NCBI GenBank assembly: GCA_037176705.1
Contig: JBAWUJ010000074.1
Location: 124,001-188,000 of the forward strand
DNA length: 64,000 bases
DNA from: Molossus alvarezi
Taxonomy: Eukaryota; Chordata; Mammalia; Chiroptera; Molossidae
Direction: 5' to 3'
The notes beneath the pieces were generated by a model that worked only from the letters and a program-made list of their open reading frames with translations, was not told the origin of the DNA and made no database searches. This document shows positions 48,142 to 58,234 of the stretch, piece after piece. Both the position numbers and the translations under genes were made by a program. Every line of letters begins with the position of its first letter. Position 1 is the stretch's first letter.

Positions 48142-50370
48142 TCAGAAACACATTTGCCTCCCTGCTCCCTCCGCTGGGTTCTGCCTCCCTTGGTAGAGCT
48201 GCAGGGGATTGGGCCACAGGTGTTCAATGATGATCTGGGTGGAAAGACATAGCAGTGAGAGATTGAACCAGTCCACTTTCCATTCCTCTGGATCCATCAA
48301 TACTTTCTTTTCTGAAATGGCCAAAGGACTATCACTTGTGCAATCCTCCCTGACCCTGGAAGGTTGTGTTCTGACAACCAGTTGAAGAACTTAACACTTA
48401 TTGTGTCTTGCCTGCGGTTGGGGACTCCATGTTTTTAATCTCAGAACCAGAGCCCTTGGGTGGTACTAGTGGCCTGGTATCCTGAAGGGAGAGAGCTGGG
48501 AGGGTGGGTCCCCACTATTTCAGTCTTTACAACTATTCACCATGTGGGTGCTCACCCAAACCCCCATGCTGGGAAGCATCTGACACCTGCAAGGCTGACG
48601 TGATACTACTTAATGATCACATCGCTCAGAAAGTAGCAATTGTCCTGAAAGTAAAACATCAATTTGCAGTGGTACTTTGGATGGTCCAGTTCCCTCACCT
48701 GCAAAGAACCAGTTACATTTTTTTACTCCCAGCTTCCTGAGTCAAGCTACTTGCAGTAATCACTCATTCTTCATCCCTTCTTGCTTCTCAAACCCATCCC
48801 AGTGGTGCCCAAGCTCCAACCAAACAAACTACTATGTGTCCCCAGTCTGATATCCAAAATGATTAAGTAGTTCAACAAGTCTTCATCTTGGTCTCCGATG
48901 ATGGCTGATATCAGGAATGGCTTAGAATTAGCTTTTTGGTCAAGGATTTTCAGAGACTAGCAAATGGAGAGCTCAAAGGCACAGAGCACAAGAGGAGACC
49001 ACAGTGGACCATTGCCATAGACTGCAGACATTGCCTTCCATCCAAGTTCCTCCTCATCTGCCTTTCTTACACATTCTGACAACCATACTCCCTTTGGCTT
49101 TATGTTTTCCTAAGGCCATCTGCAGTAATAAAGGGAAAATGCAGTTTCAATGCTTTTCTGAGCCATACCTGACCTCTGGGTGCTGCTGCAGAGGATTCAG
49201 ACATAAGAATGTGCGTATATACTGTCTCACTGCTCTTTATTCCCCTAAGAAAAGTCTGTGTGTTCTCCCAAAAAGTGTCAGCACACATCTTCTTGAGATA
49301 CCTTTGTTTGAGAACAGCTGCTCCAATTTGGAAATACTCAGCTTGCAATGACATTTTTTAGGGCTGTGTGTGTTTGTGTGTAGGTGTGTGTGTGTGTGTG
49401 TGTGCATGTACCTGAGCTCACAAAGGTGTGTCTGTGTGTGTGACCATGAAAGGAGGGTGGAAGCTCACATTGTTGCCTCTATTAAATTTATTTTGTCATC
49501 AGATGTTTCTGAGACAGGGTACTGGAATCACTCGGCTTATATTTGGTTAGTAACCAAATGTGTTTCCCCACTGAGCTTGTTGGTAAAGAAAGTGGGGGTG
49601 AGGGAAACAAAAGAAAATGGAATAAGTTTAGATTGTCAAGGATCATGGATGATTCCAATATGTGATTTGTGGCAGTGGTACCCTGTACTGGTACATTTGT
49701 CCCAGAGACTGAATGACAGATTCACACTTGACCAGGTTTGTGCCACCACAGATGGCAGGCTGTTTTCTCTGCAACCTAACCTTTACCTTGGCCAGGCTCC
49801 TTCCTGCCATAACCCCTGTCCTCTGTTTCACAGTCAAGTCAGAAGGGCATGGTCAATACTATAGCTTTGGACCACGTGCGGGGAATGCAATGAATGATGG
49901 CCCTTCTGGGCTCAAGAACAGGCTTTCATCACTGAGCAGCCTTGTGCTTCACTCGAATGTAGGCCCTGCAGGCTCGGGCTCTCTCACTGCTCAGCTGAAC
50001 TGAAGGGCCTGCAGTGCTTAGAGCACTTCCCAGGTTCACCAGGTGCTGGTCCCACAGGGCCCTGCCTCTCTTCTTTGCTCCTCCTCATGCTTGTCTTCTG
50101 CAAATACCTGGGCCTCTGCCTCTTTGATGGCAAACCTTTGCACCCCAGCAGACACTCTAACAACCTGAGTGAGATGGTGCACATCCCAGGAGCCTCTCTG
50201 CCCTCAGCAATGCCTCCGCCCTCTCTTCAAGTGCTTTTGCTACTCTCAGAGTTCACCCTGAAGCTGGAGGTCACTGCACCATCCCACCTACCCTGGCTTG
50301 CAGGGTCCCAGTGCCCTTGGCCCTACCCCCACATAGTGCTTTAAAACCCTGACCCTGTTTTGACCTGAAG
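48142..50370 (-). pseudogene. TSPY-family pseudogene (SET/NAP domain), multi-exon
   Basis: TSPY/TSPX are NAP-superfamily proteins expressed mainly in testis; TSPY is multi-copy on the Y of many mammals. Five exon-like blocks lie in the right order on the minus strand. Exon 1 (about 50,370-49,840): 'AEAQVFAEDKHEEEQRREAGP'-type acidic text, then 'ARACRAYIRVKHKAAQ', 'KPVLEPRRAIIHCIP'. Exon 2 (about 48,945-48,848): 'ISAIIGDQDEDLLNYLIIL'. Exon 3 (about 48,698-48,590): 'RELDHPKYHCKLMFYF' with 'VIIK' and a stop where the family has Glu. Exon 4 (about 48,425-48,325): 'KFFNWLSEHNLPGSGRIA'. Exon 5 (48,234-48,142): 'IIIEHLWPNPLQLY', ending in a stop. Stops and frameshifts break exons 1-4. Retained introns argue for gene duplication and against retroposition. 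Intronless TSPYL genes are excluded for the same reason. Confidence 0.85.
49366..49440. repeat. TG-rich microsatellite in pseudogene intron
   Basis: Interrupted 'gtgtgtttgtgtgtaggtg' and (TG)n units, lying between exons 1 and 2 of the TSPY-like pseudogene. Confidence 0.9.
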
Positions 50371-51400
50371 GGTTCTTCCAGGTCCAGTACTGACCCATGG
50401 TGCTGCGGGAGCCCTGCTGTCTTCAGATGCAATGGAACTCGCCTTTTAGCCCTGGCTCTGTGCTGGGCAGCTGCAAAGAAGCAGTAAGAAGCAGCAAATG
50501 TCTGCTGCTGAATCAGTGAGCCCACACTGAGTAGCTAGTGTCCTGATGTGTGTCCTTGAGGAGGACTTTTTGCTTCATGAGGTGGACCTCTAAGCAAGAT
50601 TTTGGTCTTCCTCTTGAAGAAAGGTGGCTGAGCAAACAGTGTAAGCATAGCTGGCCATGCCCCGCTGGCTCCTCCCACCTACTCCAGCAGGGAGGTAGAA
50701 GGACTTCACTCTCCTCCTGTCTTCCCTTTTTTCCACATCTGGGCCTACCCCTACACGCAGGCCTACCGATCTCAAAAAAACCCACTATGTGACTTTATCT
50801 GGGGATCACCTTATCTGTGCCCATACCGAATTAGTGTACTGCATTGCTCTCAACTGAGGCACCTTTACCCCTGTGAAATGGACAGTGACAGCACTGGCCT
50901 GGGGTTGGATAGGTTGAAGCCTGGTCCCATGGAGCACACAGGTTGTGGCTCCCAGGTCTTTTCCGGGATCACACCTAGGATTTGTTTAGTTTTCTGGTTG
51001 GGGGGCTTACTGGAGACAAGGGATCTATGTGTTTGTGTCCTCTCTCTTTGTCTCTCTCCCTCCTATTATTTCTCTTTCTCACATCAGCAACTTATCCTAG
51101 GTTGAAGAGTGAGTGAAGGCATAGACAGTAGTGACAAACTAGTGGGGCAGTCTCACATGTAAGGTATTGGAGATCAAGCAGACATTAAGGGAACACTTGT
51201 GGCTGGGGCACTGTAGCCTGTGATCTGGCTGACCTGAATGCTCCTAGAAGAGCTCACTCTGTGTCCCATGTTATCTTGCCTTCTTTATTCCTACCATTTC
51301 TCTTCTAGCTGCCTTTCCTTCTCTCTGTGTATCCCACCTCTCCCTCTCTGGTGTTTACTTTGACCACAGTATCAATGGGGGGGCAGGTTAAACAAAAATA
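50371..51400. other. Upstream flank of the pseudogene, nothing recognised
   Basis: Mixed sequence with a few open frames of up to 90 residues and no family features. If the TSPY-like copy once had a promoter it should lie here, but no clear TATA or CpG cluster was seen. Confidence 0.4.
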
Positions 51401-51404
51401 TATT

Positions 51405-51614
51405 AATTTCTATTTATTAAAAATTTTAGTTGATTTTTTTGTGTGCAGATAGAGTGGAAGAGAGAGAGAGATGGGAAAGGCACACATCGAGTGGCTGCCA
51501 CTTGAAAACCAAACCAGAAATGGGGACAATCTGCAACCAAGGTATATGCCCTTAGTGGGAACCAAACCCGGGACTCTCTGGACCAGATGCTAATACTCCA
51601 ACAGCTGGCCCGGG
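51405..51614 (-). mobile_element. VES-type SINE
   Basis: 'agagtggaagagagagagag', 'cacacatcgagtggctgcca', 'aaccaaacccgggactctct' and 'acagctggcccggg' read as a minus-strand VES. Directly after it, 51,617-51,660 looks like the tail-side text of another SINE ('gattttttagagagactgaa'). Confidence 0.88.
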
Positions 51615-51929
51615 CTTTGTTGATTTTTTAGAGAGACTGAAAGGGAAAGAGAGACAGACATATGGACGGGGGGACAAAATGAAGCACCTGAGTGTGGTCA
51701 GCCACCCAGAATATGTTCCGAACTGTCCCAATTGGCAACTGGTATATTTGCAGCCATTCGCTGAAGCCAACAGGGAGAAGGTAACTGTTACCTCAAATTG
51801 AGTTCGGCTGGAGTAATATGTCATAATGCTTCCTGTGTTGGGAATTTGGATCATCTCTGCTTGAGTAACTAAGATAAATGAACCACAAACATTTTAAACT
51901 GGGCCTTTTGTTATCCAGAATATATGCAC

Positions 51930-52770
51930 ACTTCAGGAATAGAAAAATGTTAAATGGACAAAGGTTTTAATAGAAATGTGTCCAAAAAGAACATACAGCC
52001 AACAAGCTAATGAAGAGATGTTCCACATAACTGCCCTTCAGAAAAATGTAAATTAAAACTAAGGTGACATACAACTTTTCTCTGAATTAATATCCAATGT
52101 TAGAAAAAATAGAAATGTTATGTTTTGCTGAGGATGTGGAAAACTGGGATCCTATTCATGCATAACCAAAATGTAAAATGGTACACCTTCTGTGCATATA
52201 ATTGGAGATTTCTTAGAAAACATTCCCTGTGAATTTAAATATGCTTCAGAAATTGCACTCTAAATTATACACCACGAATATTTGAAATGAGGGACAAAAT
52301 GTGTGTACATGGAGGCTCACCACAGTACTAGAGGGAAAGAGCCCAGACAGATGAACTGGAAAGCAAAGTGTGGTAACTGCAGCTACAATTGTATATTCAT
52401 TCAGCAACTAAAGGTGTGATTCACTCTTCCATGCTACATGGTTGTTTCTTGAAAACAGGCACGCTAGCAGACACAAGCTACATGCTATAATCATGTGTGG
52501 TTCCACTTCATGAGTATGATTTATGGAGTAAAGTAACATCAATACACTCAGAATACAAGTTGATGTTTGGTTGCTGGGTCAGGGGAGAAAAGGTAGTAAC
52601 TCCTTAAGGATTAGACTGTTGTTTAGGGGCACTAAAAATGTTTTCATACTTTTTAGATGTGGAGGTGGCATACTGTACCGAATATATTCTATGTTATGCT
52701 ATTGTTCACTTGTATTATATATTTTCAATATTTACTTTTATAAGAGATGAATTTCACTTCAACCACAAAT
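51930..52770 (+). mobile_element. Old LINE-1 3' end
   Basis: 'gaagagatgttccacataac', 'ttttgctgaggatgtggaaa', 'tacatggttgtttcttgaaa', 'ggttgctgggtcaggggaga' and 'gtattatatattttcaatat' are decayed ORF2/3'-UTR text in plus orientation. The left arm of the large inverted repeat begins inside it, at about 52,293. Confidence 0.7.
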
Positions 52771-53375
52771 ACTATCAATTATAATGAACTCTTCTGATAT
52801 CTTGTTTTCCTTTACCTGTAGGATGTAGCAAAATTATCATCTCTTCGTGACACATGGTAATTTTTCCTGGAAGAGCCAGGCTCTTGGTGTGGAGCTCCTG
52901 CGTAATTTCCTCTCCCACATGTTTCTAGTATGTTAGTTTAAAAAGGCTTAGGTGACTATATCATACATAAGACCAATATTACAGAGAAATAGAAAACTTG
53001 AAAACTTTAACTTCTTTCCCCTTTGTAATATGAGTGTTAGAATAAACTCCTTATCTAACCAATCATATAGTATATTTTGCTTATTCAAATTTTAAATGAC
53101 ATTTGAGATATTTCTGTACATTCATAATACTGGTTTGCACTCCTATCGTTTCATCCTTGCTTTTTCATTTTTATATTGTATTAATTTACACTGTTGTAGG
53201 TACTTACAAACTCTATATCCACATTTTGTGTTTCATTGAATTTATTGGATGATGCTGCTTAATACATTTACATAGGATTGAGGGATACCATTCTGTCATA
53301 TATCATCTGCATACTGAGTGGTGTGTTCACCACCCAAAGCCAAGTCTCCTTCCTTCCCTATATTTAAAAGATTAC

Positions 53376-53564
53376 TTAAGTGTTCTCCACCTGAGCAAAG
53401 CACTCTTGCTCCTCTACTTCTAGTTCCTGTTCCTCTACTTCCTCCTCTTCCACATCTCAGGTTTCTTGCACGACCTCTGTGCCTTGAAGGATGTGGTGAC
53501 CTCCATCTACCAGTACATTGTAAAGATGGTTGGTGGGATTGCTGTACTCTACTTGTTCTTCCAT
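53376..53564 (-). other. Paired short frames in the left arm, acidic second half
   Basis: Reading on the minus strand from an ATG at 53,564: 'MEEQVEYSNPTNHLYNVLVD' and on to 35 codons, a TGA, then an in-frame acidic stretch ('DVEEEEVEEQELEVEEQE...') ending in TAA. The right-arm copy has exactly the same length (189 nt) and the same internal TGA. I do not recognise the product. It may be the end of an old gene or retrocopy, or chance. Confidence 0.3.
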
Positions 53565-54624
53565 TGAGACACTAAAATAATTACACATAATATGAACAAC
53601 AGTGCATGTCACTTAACTCAAACAAATGCCTAAATTTTACAAAGCTACATATTACTGCAAAAAAATTAAGATCAACATCAAATTATCATCCCAAATCCAA
53701 CATTTTCTTCAAAAAGCATTGAGTTCTTCATCATGCCACAGTTAAGAAATATTTAATTACTAAATGTCTTCCATTAAGTCATGCAGAACAGAAAAATATA
53801 TTGCCAATTACTCTAAAAGTTCTCAAAATGCCCTCTAAGTAATAAAAAATAATAAATCTAACATACCATAAAAAAAAATGCAGGCATTACTTTCTAAAAT
53901 GTGCATTTTAGCTCATTTTGTATTGGCAAATGTTTTTTTCTATTCCCAAAAGGTATATACATGTGCATTTGGGGAATAAATTCTTCCTGTGTTCATTCAT
54001 TGAAATGGATTAGCTCTCCTATAAATAGTCTTTATAATCCCCCTGTTTGTGCAGGTAAAATAATTAATATACAATTTCACAGCACAACTGCAGGTGTGTA
54101 TTTTCAGAGTTGTCAGGATTCTCATGTCTTCTATGTTTAAACAGGACCCTTCCAAGACTGAATCAGAATACACGATGGAGCACTGTTGTAAAGTACATCG
54201 TGATATAAGCATTTTAGAAAATTCACTGTGGTTAGAGGATAAACATTTACTAGGACAGTAAAGAAAACTTTGGGCAGGAAGGTCACCTTGTTATGACACC
54301 TAACATCTATGGGCTCAGGTCATTTCCTTTCTTCCAGATCTGCACACCTTCTTCATTGTCAAGGGCCTACTCAAATAGAAACTTTTCAACCCTCTGCTCC
54401 CAAGGAATGGGAAGTCCACTTTCCCCACGTGTCTTTGTGGCTCTTCTTATCCCCCAGAATTACTGGCCTCAATGTGGCCATGAGCTGTCCATGGTAAAGC
54501 GCTGACAGCCTTGACACTGAAACTCAGAGGCCAGGGAAGTAAATTCTCCGCGGTGCTGTGTCCATGCTCACGTTCCTGTCAATCTCCCCTTCCCCACTCT
54601 CCAGGCCTAAACTGACAAGAAGCG

Positions 54625-54729
54625 ATGACTAATAACCTGCGTACTCGAGGCACTGCCTATCTGTACAACGAAGCAATCAACACGTTCCCAGAAACACGGT
54701 TACAGAAGCACACAGCTAAGACTGTGTGA
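54625..54729 (+). other. 34-codon frame in the left arm, candidate exon
   Basis: ATG to TGA, 105 nt, starting 'MTNNLRTRGTAYLYN'. A good acceptor-like sequence ('ccttccccactctccag') ends about 20 nt before the ATG. The right arm keeps a frame of identical length with several amino-acid changes. The product is not recognised, and translation is unproven. Confidence 0.25.
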
Positions 54730-54971
54730 AAAGGCTTCCTTCTCCGTTCCCATCGCGAGCAGCTCCTGGAGCATCTGTCTTCAGGACTCTCCACAGGAAC
54801 ACAAGCAGGGCCTCAGGACATGTCTGTTTCTAGCTGCAGCAGGGAAAGAAGTGTAATTTAAGAATGCGCTGAAAAAGAAACCTGTCAGGTTTAGTATGTG
54901 GCCCCTTTCGTGCACACCTCCGACTCTGCACCCTTGGGCTGCCAGAAAGACAATGAACAGCTAACCCAGAT

Positions 54972-55382
54972 GTAGCACACAGCACAGCAACACATTCGGC
55001 ATTTATTTCGTTAAAGGTGCGCGCACAGGTCCCTCAGTCCTGCACTTTGCAGAGCTGGGTGGGGCTACTTCCTGTGTGCAGTTCCCACCAGAGCCCTCGC
55101 AAGTCTCAGCCTCCAGCCCAGGCCTGGGGGCCCCCAGCCAGCTGCTTAGCTGGTGGAGCAGGTGCAGCTCTGAGGTGCCCCAAGGGGGGGGGGCGGCAGG
55201 GCAAGGCCACCTGCCCAGGATGCTGGGTGTGGCGGGAGTGCTGAGCAGGGATCCCAGAGGGGCTGTGACACCCCTGCTTGGAGAAGTCCTGGGCCTGCTG
55301 AGACTGTGAGGGTGTGTCTTGTCAGCCAGGGCGGTAGTAGAGGCTTTATTTCCCACTGCCAGCTGCCTGTGGGGCAACCCTG
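54972..55382. other. GC-rich spacer of the inverted repeat
   Basis: 411 bp that is not inverted-repeated, much richer in GC than the arms, with a G10 run at 55,184-55,193 almost exactly at the symmetry centre. On the minus strand an open frame of 124 codons (55,377-55,003) ends in TAA that is part of an AATAAA at about 55,001-55,008. The frame is Pro/Ser/Leu-rich and matches no family I know. The polyadenylation-like signal makes a 3' exon or UTR possible. Confidence 0.6.
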
Positions 55383-55630
55383 GATCTGGTGTAGCTGTTC
55401 ATTGTCTTTCTGGGAGCCCAAGCATGCAGAGTTGAAGGTGTGCACTAAAGGGCCACATGCTGAACCTGACAGGTTTCCTTTTCTGTCACGTCCAGGGCAC
55501 ATTCTTAAATTACACTTTTTTTCCTACTGCAGCTAGAAACAGACATGTCCGGAGCCCTGCTTGTGTTCCTGTGGGAGCCCTGCAGATGCTCCAGGAGCTG
55601 CTCACGATGGGAATGGAGAAGGAAGCCTTT

Positions 55631-55735
55631 TCACACAGTGGTAGCTGTGTGCTTCTTTAACCGAGTTTCTGGGAACATGTTGATCACCTTGTTGTACAGG
55701 TAGGCAGCACCCGGAACACTCAGGTTATTAGTCAT
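55631..55735 (-). other. 34-codon frame in the right arm, candidate exon
   Basis: Counterpart of 54,625-54,729, starting 'MTNNLSVPGAAYLYNKVI', with the same acceptor-like tract upstream and a stop at the same place. Read on the opposite strand the same DNA gives 'RRKPFH...AV...VSGNMLI', which vaguely resembles a TSPY exon-1 end. Neither reading is secure. Confidence 0.25.
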
Positions 55736-55981
55736 CGCTTCTTGTCAGTTCAGGCCTGGAGAGGGGGAAGGGGAGATTGAAAGGTATATGAGCATTGACA
55801 CAGCACCTTGGAGACCTTACTTACCCTGGCCTCTGCTGTCAGTACTTTACCATGGACAGCGCATCGCCTCAAGGGTTGTCCTCAGCATTGAGGCCAGTGA
55901 TTCTGGGGGATAAGAAGAGCCACAAGGACACGTGGAGAAAGCAGACTTCCATTCATTGGGAGCAGAGTGTTGAAAAAGTTT

Positions 55982-56266
55982 CTATTTGAGTAGGCCCTTG
56001 ACAATGAAGTAGGAGTGCAGATCTGGAAGAAAGAAAATGACCTGAGCCCATAGATGGTAGGTGTCATAAGGAAGTGACCTTCCTGCCCAAAGTTTCTTCT
56101 GCTGTCCTAGTAAATGTTTATTCTCTAACCAGAGTGAATTTTCTAAAATGCTTATATCATGATGTACTTTACAACAGTGCTCCATCGTGTATTCTGATTC
56201 AGTCTTGGAAGGGTCCTGTTTAAACATAGAAGACATGAGAATCCTGACAACTCTGAAAATACACAC
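55982..56266 (-). other. 94-codon open frame in the right arm
   Basis: It includes 'DPSKTESEYTMEHCCKVHHD' after an acceptor-like 'cttctatgtttaaacag' and ends 'DLHSYFIVKGLLK' after another acceptor-like tract. The left-arm counterpart (about 54,090-54,378) has at least two stops. The protein is not recognised. It may be parts of two exons joined by an open intron, or chance. Confidence 0.25.
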
Positions 56267-56716
56267 CTGCAGTTGTGCTGTGAAATTGTATATTAATTAT
56301 TTTACCTGCACAAACAGGAAAATTATAAAGACTATTTATAGGATAGTGAATCCATTTCAATAAATTAACACAGGAAGGGTTTATTTTCCAAATAATGCAC
56401 ATGTATATACCCTTTGGGAATGTTAGAGTTATTATTCTTTTACTTAGAGGACATTTTGAGAACTTTTATAGTAATTGGCAATATATTTTTCTGTTCTGCA
56501 TGACTTAATGGAAGACATTTAGTAATTAAATATTTCTTAACTGTGGCATGATGAAGAACTCAATGCTTTTTGAAGAAAATGTTGGATTTGGGAAGATAAT
56601 TTGATGTTGACCTTGATTTTGTGCAGTAATATGTAGCTTTGTAAAATTTAGGCATTTGTTTGAGTTAAGTGACATGCACTGTTATTCATATTAAGTGTAA
56701 TTGTTTTAGTGTCTCA

Positions 56717-56905
56717 ATGAAAGAACAAGTAGAGTACAGCAATCCCACCAACCATCTTTACAATGTGCTGGTAGATGGAGGTCACCATGTCCTTCAAGGC
56801 ACAGAGGTCGTGCAAGAAACCTGAGATGTGGAAGAGGAGGAAGTAGAGGAGCAGGAACTAGAAGTAGAGGAGCAAGAGTGCTTTGCTCAGGTGGAGAACA
56901 CTTAA
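56717..56905 (+). other. Paired short frames in the right arm, acidic second half
   Basis: Counterpart of 53,376-53,564: 'MKEQVEYSNPTNHLYNVLVD...', TGA at 56,822-56,824, then 26 in-frame codons rich in Glu, ending in TAA at 56,903-56,905. No length change has occurred between the arms over 189 nt. Confidence 0.3.
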
Positions 56906-57992
56906 GTAATCTTTTAAATATAGGGAAGGAAGGAGACTTGGCTTTGGGTGGTGAACACACCACTCAGTATGCAGATGCTATATGACAGAATGGTACCCCT
57001 GAATTCTATGTAACTATATTAAGCAGTGTCATCCAATAAATTCAATGAAACACAAAATGTGGATATAGAGTTCGTAAGTACCTGCAACAGTGTAAATTAC
57101 TACAATATAAAAATGAAAAAGTAAGGATGAAACGATAGGAATGCAAACCAGTATTATAATTGTATAGAAATATGTCAAGTGTCATTTAAAATTTGAATAA
57201 ACAAAATATACTATATAATTGGTTAGATAAGGAGTTTATTCTAACACTCGTATTACAAAGGGGAAAGAAGTTAAAGTTTTGAAGTTTTTTTTCTTTTTCT
57301 CTGTAATATTGGTCTCATGTATGATATAGTTATCTAAGCCTTTTGAAACTAATGGAACAGAAACATGTGGGAGAGGAAATTACGCAGGAAATCCACATCA
57401 AGAGCCTATCTTTTCCAGGAGAAATTACCATGTGTCCCGAACAGATGATAGTTGGGCTATGTCCTACAGGTAAAGGAAAACAAGATATCAGAAGAGTTTA
57501 TTATAATTGATAGTATTTGTGGTTGAAGTGAAATTCATCTCTTAATAAAAGTAAATATTAAAAATATGTAATACAAGTGAACAATAACATAACAGAATAT
57601 ATTCGGTACAGCATGCCACCTCCACATCTAGGAAGTATGAAAACATGTTTAGTGTCCCTAAACACAACAGTCTAACCCTTAAAGAGTCACCACCATTTCT
57701 CCCCTGACCCACCGAGCACACATCAACCTCTATTCTAAGTGTATTGATGTTACTGTTCTCTACAAATCATACTCATGAAGTGGAACCACACGTGATTATA
57801 GCATGTAGATTGTGTCTGTTAGCATGACTGTTTTTAAGAAACAACCATGCAGCATGGAAGAGTGAATCTCACCTTTTGTGGCTGAATGAAAATACCATTG
57901 TAGCTGCAGTTACCGCACTTTTCTTTCCAGTTCATCTGTTTGGGCTCTTTTCCTTTAGCAATGTGGTTAGCCTCCATGTACACACATTTTTG

Positions 57993-58206
57993 TTTGTTTC
58001 ATTTTTTTCTGGTTTTTTAAGTTCTGATGTGAGATAGTGAAATAGAAACTGTTGTTTTCTGAGGTAGACATGTGGGGTATAAACTTCCCGATCAGGACTA
58101 CTGATACTGAATCCCATTGATTTTGTGTTGTTGTGTGTTCACTTTCATTGGTTTCCATGAAGTTTCTCATTTTTTCTTGATCTCCTTGTGAACCCATTCA
58201 TTGTTT
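57993..58206 (-). mobile_element. Tandem L1 array, truncated unit 0
   Basis: The 5'-most part of the repeated L1 (between endonuclease and RT: 'FMETNESEHTTTQNQWDSV'). The rest of this unit is missing because the inverted-repeat arm begins here. Confidence 0.9.
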
Positions 58207-58234
58207 GTTTAATTTATATTGTAGACTGTATTCT

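Larger units (their letters stand above)
52293..54971 (+). repeat. Large inverted repeat, left arm
   Basis: About 2.68 kb that reappears in reverse complement at 55,383-57,992. Matching pairs include 52,297-52,316 with 57,971-57,990, 53,376-53,564 with 56,717-56,905, 54,625-54,729 with 55,631-55,735, and 54,951-54,960 with 55,395-55,404. A block of about 75 bp near 53,840-53,940 is present only in this arm. Identity by eye is about nine in ten. Confidence 0.95.
55383..57992 (-). repeat. Large inverted repeat, right arm
   Basis: About 2.61 kb, reverse complement of the left arm. It ends at about 57,992, where the sequence passes without a gap into LINE-1 ORF2 text of the tandem array. Confidence 0.95.

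Noticed and set aside
55631..55735. Exon of TSPY in the palindrome arms
   Set aside because: 'YLYNKVI' and, on the other strand, 'RRKPFH' recall TSPY motifs, but the surrounding residues do not align and the two readings contradict each other.
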